In this document: piece after piece, positions 19,412 through 35,107 of the stretch
Layout of the letters: every line of letters starts with the position of its first letter
How positions within the stretch are numbered: position 1 is the first letter of the stretch
Assembly: GCF_000004825.1 (NCBI RefSeq)
Contig: NW_008805089.1
Coordinates: forward strand, 1,302,001-1,366,000
DNA length: 64,000 nucleotides
DNA from: Heterostelium album PN500
Taxonomy: Eukaryota; Evosea; Eumycetozoa; Acytosteliales; Acytosteliaceae
Direction of reading: 5' to 3'
Notes under the pieces: model-generated
The model's input: only the letters and a program-made list of their open reading frames with translations
Told to the model about the DNA's origin: nothing
The model's database searches: none
Program-made: the position numbers and the translations under genes

Positions 19412-21110
19412 TTAATTGGTAAATGGAACATTGTTGACGAATCTTGTGATCATATCGTAAGCTCTCTCTGGTTGATCGTATGGCAAAATATGACCGGCAC
19501 CTCTAACAACGACTTGAGTTAGACTGAGATATTGACGTACGTAACCGGCGACGTTGACTTGATCAGATGGAATCTTCCAGATGGTACGCTCGGCACCGAC
19601 GAATGGTGGGATACCCTCCCATGGGATGGTACGCATGAATGTCTCGGTGAGTGATGCTCCAACGATAAAGTCGAATTGACCGTTGTAGAAGAGTACCTTG
19701 ACGTTCTCAATGATGGTTGGGATCAATGGCTTGATAGACTTTGGAATGTCGGCTTGCAATGCCAAGTAGACGTTGTTGTTGTCTTGGAAGTAGTTGTTAC
19801 CTACGTGCAACAAGTTTCTGACCATCGATGAGTTTACAAATGCCTCAAAGTTTCCACCGTAGGTTGGCTCAACGGTCTTACGGATGTCGTAGTAGTCTGG
19901 CTCACCGGTGATGTTCTGGAAGTAATCGGGTGGACCGTTGATGAGGTCGGTGAACAAATCGTTGGCCTCCATCCATTGCTCCGACAAGATGGCTTGGATG
20001 ATCTTGTCTTGGTAGATGGACATGGTGTTTTGTTGACCGAGATCGGCAAGACCCATGTAGAATGCCAAGTTGGCGTATTGGGTGACTTGAGTGACTGGAT
20101 CGCAGAGACCATCTCCGACGGCAATACCTGCCAAGTTGATAAAGTTGCTTGGGTTGAGCTTGTTTTGTTGGATGATGTAGTATCCGAGTGCTGGAACGTA
20201 TTTACCGGCGTATGATTCACCAGCGACGTAGAAATCGTTGTTGGCATACTGTGGGAAAACACCAAAGAATTGCACCAAAAGACTGTGGAGATTGGCAGCG
20301 ATTTGATCTTGATTCGAAGAGTAACCGGCCATTGAATTGGTGTAACTGAAACCAGTTCCAACTGGATTATCGACGTAGAGCATCGAGAAGTGTTCATTCC
20401 ATGTAACATTTCTTGGTACCATAGTCAAGTTCTCGAGAATAGCGTATGGACCATTCTCAACAAACAAACCAAATAATGAAGATCCACCTGATTATTAAAT
20501 AAAAAAAGAGTAATAAACAAACAATGATGAGTAAGTATAATGATAAAAGTATTATAGATTTCTTAATAAATTAATTACCTGGACCACCTTGAAGCCAAAG
20601 AACAACTGGAGCATCTTTGTTACCGTCTTGAGATTCAAAGAACCAGTAGAACAAGTTTTGATCGTAGGTTTCGTTGACTTGGAAGAAACCGGAATAAGTG
20701 AATGGAGTAACTTGGGTGAGTGGGTCATTTGGATTGTCCAACATTGAACAATCTCCGAATGGAGTACCATCAACTAATTTATTAATATCTACACATGATT
20801 TTCTTCTACCAACCTCTGGATTATCTAAATATTCATTCAAGTATACAGCTTCACCTGCATCTTCCCTATAATTTCAAATATAAATATTAAATGTTATTAA
20901 TTAGTTTAAGATGTTATTAATTATATTTATTTTTACTTTTGTTTTATTTACTTACATTGTTTCTAAGAAAACACCTTCTGGGATCTTTGCGAAACCATTG
21001 TGTTTCTTGAAGAATGGTGAAACTTTCACATCACCATTGCTCGAGGCATTGATTAATGATACAGATACAACCAAAAATACAGATAAAATAAATAAATTGG
21101 ATCTATACAT
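19412..21110 (-). CDS. Serine carboxypeptidase (peptidase family S10, CPVL-like)
   Basis: Three exons, about 21110-20956, 20865-20579 and 20487-19412, in phase, giving 505 residues. A signal peptide opens the protein ([20 protein letters not shown]), so it should enter the secretory or lysosomal route. All S10 hallmarks are present: the [18 protein letters not shown] oxyanion block split by intron 2, [10 protein letters not shown], the nucleophile in [13 protein letters not shown], the catalytic Asp in [12 protein letters not shown] and the catalytic His in [14 protein letters not shown]. The enzyme would remove C-terminal residues from peptides at acidic pH. Length is normal for the vitellogenic-carboxypeptidase-like branch. 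The coding exons are well biased, and there is no sign of decay. Confidence 0.95.
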
Positions 21111-21568
21111 TTTTATTATATAAAAATAGAAATAGAAAAAGAATACAAACTAAACTGAACTGTTCGACAAAATCATGACACTTAAGAAAAGCATATCTGA
21201 CTCTTATGATTTTTTTTTTTAAAAATTTTGAAATTTTATTTTTTTTTATTTGATTGTTTGTTTTTTTTTTACCACCCACTTCGCCGATTGATTCTAATTG
21301 TAAAACACCACTAAATTCCCTTCCTTTGCCATTATTCTCTTTTGAAAAAACAAAGAACACACTGATATTTCCAATGAAAAATCGGGTTTGTTTAATTTTT
21401 GATAGCCCCATTCCATTCCACCAAAATTCTATTTGTTTTTTTTTAATTTAAAAAACATTAATAGAGCACTGATTCAATTTGTTTAAATAATAAATAATTG
21501 GAACATTTATATTTTACAATTTATTGATTTAATTTTAATTTTGATTTTTATAATAATTGAACAGTCAT
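21111..21568. other. Intergenic between carboxypeptidase promoter and NACHT-WD40 3' end
   Basis: About 450 bases with poly-T and poly-A runs and one GC-richer patch near 21270-21420. It contains the carboxypeptidase 5' flank and the 3' flank of the NACHT-WD40 gene. No gene is supported. Confidence 0.5.
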
Positions 21569-24500
21569 TTAACTATTTTTCATAAACTTTAAGTGATGAA
21601 TTTTACCAGTGTAATCAGAGATGGCGATGGTAATAACATTTTGATGATCGTTGAAAATGAGGATGTTTGAGGTGGAAATCGATGCCAATGGGAAGATGGT
21701 AGCGATGTTGCTTGTTTGGAGGTCCCACAACAATGCTTGCTTGTCGAGTGAAGCGGTGAGGAGGTGACTGGCATCGGGTGTGAATGCGAGTGCTCGCACG
21801 GCAAATGCATGTCCCTTGAGTACATTGATTTGATAGAATGATCGCTTGACATCAAAAATATAGGTAGATCCATTGTTGGTACCAATCGCCAAAAGATTGC
21901 CATTCGATGACCATCCAATTCCGGTGATTGCATCCATTGGCTCGAGGGTGATGTGAGAGTGCATCGAATAGTTGCTGGTGGTTGGCGAGCACTTTAATGC
22001 TGTGAATGTACCCTTTCCATCAGAGACAACAACATACTCACCGGTTGGACTGTAACCGATTTGATTCAAAACGAATCCATGACGAGCGCTATACACTTCA
22101 CTACCGGATTCCAAGTCCATGATTGACACTTGACCTTCCTTTCCATGGAGATAACCTACGTGTTTGAAATTTGGTGATACACTGATCGAGTTGGCTGCCT
22201 TTTCGAATCGCTTGATTATCTTTCCATTCAAATCGGCTACAATGATACAACCATTTCCGTTGACACCAATCATGTTCTTTTGGACTGGATCGATAACGAA
22301 ATCCTTGAGTGACAACTCAATGGTTTTCTCCAATGTTAGAGTGTCGTTTCTAGTGAAATCACTCCATACCTTTACAGTCTTATCGTCGGCAACTGAATAG
22401 AGAGTATTGGTTTCAGCAACGTATTGAAGTGCATTCACTGCCTTTCTATGACCTTGATGAATTTGAGCAACGGAATAACCAAGTTTTGGATCCCAGATCT
22501 TGATAAACTTGTCGGTGGCACCAGTGACAACTTGACGACGAGCAGAAGATGGATGGAATGCACAGGAAATAATACGACCAGAGTGACCGGTCATCAATGA
22601 TACTTGTGTCCACTCGGCGGTTTCGTACACTCGGACCGTCTTATCGTCGGAACACGATACTAGATACTTGGAATCCGATGAGAAACGTGCACTGATAACC
22701 GCTTCGTTGTGACCCTCGAGCTTGGCAATCTTTGTCCAGTTGGTAGTGCTGTAGACATGAGTGTTGGTGTCAACCGATGAAAGAGAAATCATAGTATCGT
22801 CATGAGAGAATTGGATACATAGAATAGTCATATCGGATACCTTGAATCGCTTCAACTCTGCACCGGTATTGGCATCCCAAACAATGAGAACACCTCCCCA
22901 ACATCCGGTTGCTACCCACTTGTTGTTGTGTGAGTATGCACAGGCCGATAGTTTCTGTGGAGAATGTGCACTCAATGTAAGAGCCGGCTTCTTTGTTGCA
23001 ACATCCCAGACGATGGCAGTTCCGTCCCAAGATGCAGTTACGAAGCGATTTCCATTGCCGGCAACGTCGACACCCCAAACCGCACCGGAATGACCATTGG
23101 CAAACTCAGAGATAACACGACCGTATTCATCCCACATTACAATACGCTTATCACGAGAGACAGTGATGATAGTATTGTTTCTCCAAGCGAGTTGAGTAAC
23201 CTTGTCAGTGTGAAGCTTTGGGAAGACACGAACCAACTGTCCTGTTTCACCACTCCAAAGACGAATGGAACGATCGTCAGAACACGATGCCAAGAGTGAA
23301 CCGTCATCCTTGTAGAGAGCTGCACGAACGAAATCTTCGTGTCCAGCAAGAGTTGAAATGACAAAGTCTGAAATCTGCGACTTGTTGACCCAGTTGAGGT
23401 GGAGACGTCGCTCGCTGTTGAGTAACTTGGATGCAGCAGCGTGACAAACGGCGTCGTCCGGAAGATTGAGAGCGAGTTGTGCTGCAACAAATGGGAATTT
23501 AGTGAGATGGTGAGATTGGTATTGAACGAATGCAAAGAAATCTTCGACAGTGTTTACTGTTGAGAAGTTGTAGCCAGTCCAACGTTCACCTGTTAGTGCT
23601 GGTCCACGAACAGAAGATAGCACAGAGAGGAAACGTTCGATCAACTCTCTACCCAACTGTCTCTGGAAGTTTGACTCAATGAAACGAAGATCCTGGAACA
23701 ATGTTGAAAGTTGATCGAATCTCTTGGCACACATCAAATGATATGGAAGTTCGACGTATGGCTTGGCGACAACACCCGACCAGTTTCTCTTGGCATCGGG
23801 ATCTGCATGTGCAAGGTAGTAGTCGGCAAGAGTTTGATGTACAGCAATGGCAGATCTCTCAATCGAGAGATAACGACGGATAATAACATTGGCAATCTGA
23901 CCGTGGAAGAATGTGATATGATTAGTTTGTTGACGTAGCAATGGAGAGAGTGAAGACAAAAGTGGTGCCCATACTACAAATGCCAATGGCTCCACCTTTT
24001 GTAGCTTCGAAGAAACAGAGGAAGCAGTTGAAGATGATGTGGAGTTACGAGCGAGGAGATCCAGTAACTCTGTCTCTGTCAAACCATAACGAGATAATGC
24101 AATGTAGCACAGTGTCTTTCTGATTAGATCCTTTCCGAAATCGTCTTCCAAACGAGTAATCATTTGGTCGATCAACTGTGGAATTGTCTCTGGTAGCTTG
24201 GCGATAAACATTGCAAGACGATCGAATGAACCAAAGATACGTAGCTCCTCACAAACCAACTTGATAAACAACGGTAGCTTGGCTTGTGTTTTCGAAATGA
24301 GACGATCGCATTGCTTGGAATCCAAACGCTTTCCAAAGAGATCCAATGTTTTCTCTACGATGAGTTGACGGTCAGACATCTCCAATGGATTCAAATAGAA
24401 AGTCTGTGGAATCTTTGATCGGAGATGGAGGTAATCCCAACAAACCTTTCCTTGATCACAACTCAAAAATACAAATACATTATTAGGTAACTCTGAAGAC

Positions 24501-26144
24501 TCTGGTAACCATTCCATTTGATGTGATTGATTTGCTGGATTCAATTCATCCAAATCATCAATCAATATTAAAATCTTTCTACCCTTACACTTTGATAAAA
24601 TAATTGGGAAATCAATACGTAGTTTCTCTAGATAAATGAAATAGAAATTAGAAATATTAGTATTACAAGCTAAATATGATAACAATTATTGTTAAATACT
24701 TACCAAATGATTCAGATAATTCAAATTTTAACTTGAATTGTTGAATTAACTTTGCAGAGAAAGAAGCCAAGATGTTGGTTACATCAGTGGATTCAGATGA
24801 ACATCCAATGAAGTGATAGAGTACGAGCCATTGAGGATCGGATTCCAGTGACTTTGCAAGGTATGCAAGTGATGAACTTTTACCTGAACCCGGCTCACCA
24901 TACACCAAACCAATACGATCGATACTGCTGTTGTCGTTGATATGTGCCTTCAATTTCTGTTGGAAAGAAGCACGTCCAAAGTAATGAGCGGATCTAGCTT
25001 GCAATGCGTTGGAGTGTGCAATCTTCTCACGCTCCAACTGATCCAACGGTAACACTGGTGTTGGGAATTCCAACTCGATGATCTCCCAGAGCTGTTGGAG
25101 AATGAAATCACCGAAAACATCCAAATCCTTCATGATAATATTGCCATACTTGTCGGCGGATGAAGCGCTACCAGTTGCTGGATAGTTGGCGATGGTGGAG
25201 CAGTGACTGTGGTTGATTAGAGTTTGTCGGGTGTCGTGGAGTCTGCGCTCGGCATCGGCATCCTCAGCGACAAAGTGTTCGTTTGATTCACGTAGTGCTG
25301 CGATGCAGTGCTTCTTTCCGGATGCAGCTGCCTCGAGAGCATAGAGAATCTCAATGGTTGTAATCGAGTGACCGAGTGGCAAAGCAGACAACCACTTGGA
25401 AGCATCCGAGTTTGGATCTTCCAACTTGTACTCCGATGGGATCCAACCGACACGCGAACCAACCATTCCAATGGTCACAGGACACTTTTCGATCTGCTTT
25501 AAACACAACTCAATCTGTCCCTTGAGTGTAGTTTCCTCCTTGGTCAAACCCCAACGCAAATCCACCGGTACGATTGTGAGATTCTTGGATTTCGCCTTCA
25601 TATTCAATGCTGGGAAGACTACCTTGATAAGATGGTCACGCTCACCAATCATATCCTTGAAAGTCGACGACAAGAACACATGAAGTGTGTTATTTTCAAT
25701 CTTGTCTGCCAACCCAATCTTGTTCTTTTGCTTAACATGCAATGTAGCATTCGATGCCTGTGCAGAGGATTGCTTCTTCGAGGAATCTACATCCTTTACA
25801 ACCTGTCCATTCTTTATAGTAATCTTCTTGAATGGTGAAGCATATGATTTATTTGAAGAGAAAGAAATTGATGACTTTGATGGTGATGATGATGATGATG
25901 ATGATGATGAGTTGTTATTATTATCCTTTGCTTGTGTTTCAGCTAGTAATTGCTGCTGCTTCTTTAACTTCTCGTCCTTCTTCTTTTCCTTTTCAAGATC
26001 AAAAATTAACTTTTTATTCTCATCTATCAAAAATAAAAGATCATCTCTGCTCTGGAATGGTGTGAAGCTGATCTTGTATTGCTTCAACCATTTTTGAATT
26101 TCAAACTTTGATGCATTTTCATCTGGAAAAATAACCTTTACCAT
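21569..26144 (-). CDS. STAND NTPase: DUF4062 - NACHT/AAA - WD40 repeats (NWD1/TEP1-like)
   Basis: Two exons, about 26144-24704 and 24627-21569, in phase, giving 1499 residues. Residues 1-150 hold a charged coiled-coil-like segment and a Ser/Asn tract. Residues about 165-300 are a DUF4062 domain (LHVFLSSTFKDMIGERDHLI, VPVDLRWGLTKEE). A NACHT-type P-loop follows at about 414-423 (VYGEPGSGKSSS), with Walker B ILILIDDLDELNP just after the intron. A winged-helix region (YIALSRYGLTETELLDLLAR) leads into roughly a dozen or more WD40 blades from about residue 920 to the end (for example SCSDDRSIRLW, TASWDGTAIVWDV, TASLDKQALLWDL), enough for two propellers. This architecture is that of NWD1/NPHP3/TEP1-like signal-transducing NTPases; no TROVE domain is seen, so it is not full TEP1. 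WD40 sensing and NTPase-driven assembly is the expected mode. The target is unknown. Confidence 0.9.
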
Positions 26145-26948
26145 GTTTGTTATAAAAATGTTGTTGTTTTAATTCTTTTCAATATGAAAAAAAAATGAAT
26201 TGAAAAGAATTATTTACTATAATATTAACTATAATTACTAAATTTAGTAATTTTTAAACTTTTAAATTAAAAAAAAATGTTTTGATATAAATATGAAGAT
26301 ATATAAATAAAATAATACAATAAGTTAGACCTAACAATGAATGAATAAGTGGTACCAAATATTTATAGAGACCACGAAGTTCTCACCAAAGATTTGCTAA
26401 ATTTTAAATAAAATTAATTTAAAAAATAAAGATTCCATTTGATTGTGGAAATTTTAAAACTTTTTTAATCAAATCTTTTTACTTTCTAGGTTTATTGTGC
26501 AGAAAAATCACAGAATAAAATTAAAATCATATTTGTAAAAAAAAATGATCGATCTTTGGTGTTTAATGATGGTTTTTTTCATATCCATTTTTTTTTTTGG
26601 TGTGTTAATAAATCTGATCAGATTTATTTGATAATCATTTTTACAAAAATAATTAATTTCAATCTAATAATAGTAAACAGAAGAGATAAACTCGTCCAAA
26701 AAATGTAATTAAACAAAAAAAAAAAAAGATATGATCATCATTTATCATAAACATGAATTGTTTTGAAAGATGATTTGATTTTCGATTATCATCATTGATT
26801 GTTGTGATAACAATGATATTTAATGTAATTGAATTTTATTTTTATTTATTTATTTATTTATTTCATATTTTTATTACAAATAATTTTTTTTATCCAATCG
26901 CTTTGACTTGGAATTGGTCAACCAACTATCATCAATACCAAAAAAAAC
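26145..26948. promoter_or_regulatory. Bidirectional intergenic region between NACHT-WD40 and aspartyl-protease-like genes
   Basis: About 800 AT-rich bases separate the two divergent start codons, so both promoters must lie here. Homopolymer A and T runs typical of dictyostelid promoters occur throughout. I see no specific factor site I would trust and no extra gene. Confidence 0.4.
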
Positions 26949-28971
26949 ATGAAACTATATAACTTGATATCTATACTCTTTTTAATACAATTTTACTTAT
27001 TATATCTAAATGCTAGCCAATCATTTGATGAAGTGTGAGTATCTTAACCTTTTTTTTTTTTTTGATTGTTTGTTACAGATGTCGCTAACATTTCAATGTA
27101 TTGATTGGTTTAGTAATAAAAATTCAGATTCACTTGTGTTGAGTGGCGATACAGATTCACTTTCGAGTGTAATTATCGCAGGAACTGATAGTATTCCAGT
27201 TGAAATCGATACAGCTTCCAATTATGTTTGTGCTTCTACCAATATAATATTCGAATCTGTTATTTTACATATTAATTAATCTGTTTTTTCACACTAGTTC
27301 TTAACAGCTAAAAAGAAATGTGAAGGATGTACTCAATATCCTCCTCATTACAAATCAACACCAACAGCAGAAAACATTATGTGTGACTCACCTTATTGCC
27401 ACAGCATTGGAAATGTATGTGAGAAACAAAGTAAATTCGATCCAGCTACTTGTTCTTTCGTTTCACAACTTGAAAATGGTGCTTCTATCAGAGGTAAATA
27501 AGTGTTACTATAGTACAACAACCTAACCTTTAATATATTAACAACCAATATATCAATCTATTTTTAGCAAATTTAATAAAAGATATAGTATCAATAGATA
27601 ATTTTAAAAATATACCTATTACAATAACTGCAATCTATAGTAAATATTAATAATATATAATGTAATATATTTTGTGTAATCTAATTTTTTAACAAATTTA
27701 TAGAACAAACTGATGGACCTACTTTAACAAAAGCAATATTTGGTGTTGGTCCAAATGTAAATATTTATTTATATTAAATAATAATGAGTTAGCTAACTTT
27801 TATAATAAAATGTAGTGTCCAAATTGTCCTCCGAGTCCTTTATATTCGATTCTATCTACACTTAAAAAACCTTGTATGTAGATTATTAAAAAGAATAGTA
27901 TAAAATAATAATTAGCTAATTAACAATTATTATTGTTTTAGATATATTTGGAATATCATTAGATAGAAACTATTTTGGTGGAATTTCTTTAGGTTTAATA
28001 GATCCTCTTTTATATACTAAAACAATAAATTATACAAATATGTTAAAGAATGATGGTTTATACGCTATGACACCGATATTGGTAAAACTTTAACTTTTGC
28101 ACCTTGAAAACAAAAATATTAACTAACTATTACTTTAATGTTGTATCTATAGAAATCAGTATGGAATAATGCGACTTGGAACTCTGATAGGATTCAAGTT
28201 CCTAAAGTAGTTCTTAAATCAACATCTACTCTATCGTACTTACCAACCGATGCCTTTCAGTCATTCAAAACATTTCTTAAATTAAATTGTGGTGCTAAAG
28301 AGATGTGTGCGAAAATGGAAAATCTATTCACATCTGTAAGTAGTTGTATTATTGGTTAAAACAAAACAAAACATTTTTTTTTAATCTAGATCGATTGTTT
28401 TTAATATTGGACCTTTTTCCTCCCTCCGATAAACAGTGTATTCCAGCAACAAGCACAGAAATCGAAAAGTTTCCCAATTTTCAGATGGAATTTGAAGAGG
28501 GATTTACACTTCAAATAAAACCATCCAACTACTTTTACTCTTTATCCAGAGACGGACATATCTATCAATGCATAGGAATTCAAGAAACTAAGCGAACCTA
28601 TGCTGTTTTTGGATTGAATTTAATGCGAGGTAAGTAAAAAAAAACAAACTAAAAAACAATGGTGATGTTTAGTTTACCACTATTCTGCTGCTGTTGTTGT
28701 TGTTGTTTTAAAAATTGGTGATACTATAACCACAAGATCATTATCATTAAAACAACAACAGCAACAACAACAAAAACAAAGTTTAACTAAATCCACTTAT
28801 GATAACTAACTGACTAATCAATTATTTCTAAATTCTACCATTTCCCCATTTTTCGGAACATTATTATTTATTAAATTTGCAACACACACACTCCCACTTA
28901 ACTTCTATTTGATAGAACTCTATATTGTGTTTGACAATGAAAACAACAAGCTTGGTTTTGGCTCAAAATAA
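26949..28971 (+). CDS. Pepsin-family (A1) aspartyl protease homologue lacking a catalytic Asp
   Basis: Nine short exons: 26949-27032, 27079-27258, 27298-27493, 27704-27756, 27816-27873, 27942-28081, 28153-28335, 28437-28629 and 28916-28971. All are in phase, giving 380 residues. A signal peptide opens it (NLISILFLIQFYLLYLNAS). The fold is recognisable from the first psi-loop, the CDSPYC cysteine block, IFGISLDRNYFGGISLGLID and the C-terminal LYIVFDNENNKLGFG. The first active-site triad reads DTA instead of DTG. In the second, the usual DSG/DTG is replaced by KST (VVLKSTSTLSYLP), so one catalytic Asp is lost to Lys. It is therefore probably not a functional endopeptidase. All frames are intact, so it looks like a maintained pseudo-enzyme rather than a pseudogene. 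Confidence 0.85.
28630..28915 (+). other. Last intron of the protease-like gene, with a CTG/TTG-CAA hairpin
   Basis: At 286 nt this intron is the longest of the gene. Its middle carries an inverted repeat, a CTGCTGTTGTTG-type run ending in TTTTAA (about 28681-28710) and its complement starting TTAAAACAACAACAGCAAC (about 28746-28772). These would fold into a stem of about 20-25 bp in the transcript. It does not interrupt coding sequence. Confidence 0.6.
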
Positions 28972-29735
28972 ATCGGAATAGCTTCATGTATTACAGTTTT
29001 AAAATAAAAATAGAAAATTTGGAATTTTTTTTTTTTTACAATCACAAAAAAATTTGGACCACTAAATTGGTGGGTTGACAACAATGAATAGGTCCGATGA
29101 TAGTTCAAAGTCATTTTTGGCCCACCCCAATATTTAACAAAAACAAAAATAATAACAATAAAAATCTACCATCCAAAAACTGTTCTTCTACCCTTTTTTT
29201 TTTTATCAATTCCTTCATAAGTTTTTTATTTATTAGAATGTCAAACAAATAATTCAACTTGTAACTGCTTCTTTTATAATTATTTTATTACCTTTTCTTT
29301 TCTTGAATTTTTTAATTAATTATTTATTATTTTCATTACAGAAAAGTATATTTAAAAACAAACAAAACCTTATTTATTTATATATATATATATATTTTTA
29401 TTTATTAAAACAACACGTTGTTACTAATAATAGTGTTCATTGACATCAAGGCAAAATTTTGCTTTTTATTTATTGAAAATAAGATTTTGAAAGATATCAA
29501 AAAGTATCTTTAATCTTAAGAACAAAAAACAAAAACATTCAAATTTTATTTATTTATTTTGTAAATTACATCATCAAACCTTCAATCACCACCGAAACCA
29601 TCTCAAAGCTCTGGTTTTTTTTTAATTTTTTGTTTTTATTTAAAATCATCGTGTAAAAATTTAATATAAAGATCTTATATATATCTTAAAATTGTACAAT
29701 TGAAAAAAGCAACAGAAGAATCAAAAAAAAAAACA
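28972..29735. other. Intergenic, tandem same-strand genes, no gene seen
   Basis: About 765 AT-rich bases holding the 3' end of the protease-like gene and the promoter of the PH-domain gene. Contains (TA)n near 29380. No gene or structured RNA recognised. Confidence 0.5.
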
Positions 29736-30692
29736 ATGAAGAATGAAACAAATATAGTATCGAGTAATACTAGCAATGGTGCTAGTACTCTTCCAAACAT
29801 TCCAATGGTAAATAAATAAATAGTATATAAATATTTCAAAGTAATTAACAATCATTTGGCATAAATATATATTTATTATTTTCTTTAGAATATTACAGTA
29901 AACGAACTCTTTTGTGTAGATAAAAGAAATGGATACCTTAAAAAGTTAGGAGGAAAAGGTATATCAAAGAATTGGAGAAGAAGATTTTTCGTTTTAACAA
30001 ACACTGGAATATTATATTATTTTAAACAAAGAACAGTAAGATTTCAAAAATAACAAAATGAGAATGAATTAAACAATGATATATTAATGAATGGTCCTTA
30101 ATGTTTATAGAGTACAGAGGCAGTTGGAGCAGTAGATTTATCACAATACACAAAATGCTATAAAGATAAAACCAAAAAGAATTATTTTTTTATCACCAAT
30201 GAAAACGATCCTTCACAGCGTGTCTTTCATTTGATAGCTGACTCTGCACAGGAGATGGAGGAGTGGATCACAGAGATAACATCGTTTTTCGAAGGTGATG
30301 TCTCTGATCTCAAGCAACATTTGATGGGTGTCAAACAACAGAAATCCGATTCCAAACTGAATGTAGCACAATCGTCGAATCGTGATGACGATCTAGACAA
30401 GTTCCAATTGGTTTTCAAAGGTGAGCGTGTATCTCTACTTTTAAGTGATCAGAATAGCGGTAACAATAACAACAACAGTAGCAGCAGTGGCAGTGGTAGT
30501 GCAGCATCAACATCATCGTCACCAATCGAACAATCACCCAAAGTAACCAAAAACCCACCACCCATTCCCGTTAGACGTCCCACCTTTCCAGAGATTCAAA
30601 ACAATCAGTTTCTAGAAGAATTGAGAAACAGTAGCAAAGACGATGACGATGATGACGAAGATGACAACAACAACACAGAACCAAATCAATAA
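29736..30692 (+). CDS. PH-domain protein
   Basis: Three exons, 29736-29807, 29889-30035 and 30111-30692, in phase, giving 266 residues. Residues about 35-130 are a pleckstrin-homology domain: GYLKKLGGKGISKNWRRRFF gives the first strands with the basic loop that usually contacts phosphoinositides, then GILYYFKQR. It ends in the conserved helix with its Trp (SAQEMEEWITEITSFF). The remainder is low complexity: poly-Asn/Ser, a proline-rich stretch (KNPPPIPVRRP) that could bind SH3 domains, and an acidic C-terminus (DDDDDDEDDN). Likely a membrane-recruited adaptor; partner unknown. The start codon is preceded by A-rich sequence, as usual in dictyostelids. Confidence 0.88.
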
Positions 30693-30944
30693 GCAATTCA
30701 AAGATGGTATTTGCTTTTAATTACCAACCAAATTCTATTTATTTAATTTCACTTCATCTGTCTTTCAGGCAAAGATAGAGAAGATAATCTAATTTTTTTT
30801 TAATAAAAATAATAAAACCATTGTAAATTCATTCAACATGTTGATTCAGAGCAGATAAATAATTTATTGAAATGTTTTAGTTAATGTAAAGTTTTTAAAA
30901 AAATAACTACATCACCATTATCAAGAAATTAAAGTTTGTGTTAT

Positions 30945-34474
<3,530 letters not shown>

Positions 34475-34796
34475 TTCTTTATTTTATTGTTTTGTAATGT
34501 TATATTTTTATATTTGTTTATAAATAAATAATTAAATAAAAAAAACAATTTGTAGATGTAATAATTGTTCAACAAAAATAGTATATTTAAATGAACGAAA
34601 AAATAAAAATAAAAATAATAAATAAAAATAAAAAAATAGTGAAAAATTTAATTGCAAAAAAAAACAAAATAAAAATCAATTTATTTATTTCTTTTTTTTA
34701 GATGTCATGTTGTTTCCACCACTTTTCTTGATTGTCCTCTGATTACTACTACTACCAATATTGTTATTATTGTTATTGTTATTATCACTATTATTA
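34475..34796. other. Helicase promoter and receptor 3' flank, possibly with coding tail
   Basis: About 320 bases. Positions roughly 34690-34790, read on the minus strand one frame away from the receptor, encode a poly-Asn run followed by a Lys-rich end (NQRTIKKSGG, MTSKKKK, stop). Composition and codon pattern look coding, so the receptor tail may extend into it by splicing or frameshift. Confidence 0.4.
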
Positions 34797-35035
34797 TTAA
34801 GATCCATTAGAAGTATATAATGGAGATGTTGGTTCTGATTTGTATTTCCTTCTTAGAAATTCCATTTTGGGTGAATCCATTTTGTTGGCATCGTTAAAGA
34901 ATGATGTAGCTACAGTTGCATCAACATCTTTTCTTGGTCTATTTGTTGTGTTGCTCTGTTTGTTTATCGATATACTATTGTTTCTACTTCTAGATTTTGT
35001 TGGTTGTTCATTATTTCCATTCGGTATACTATTTC

Positions 35036-35107
<72 letters not shown>

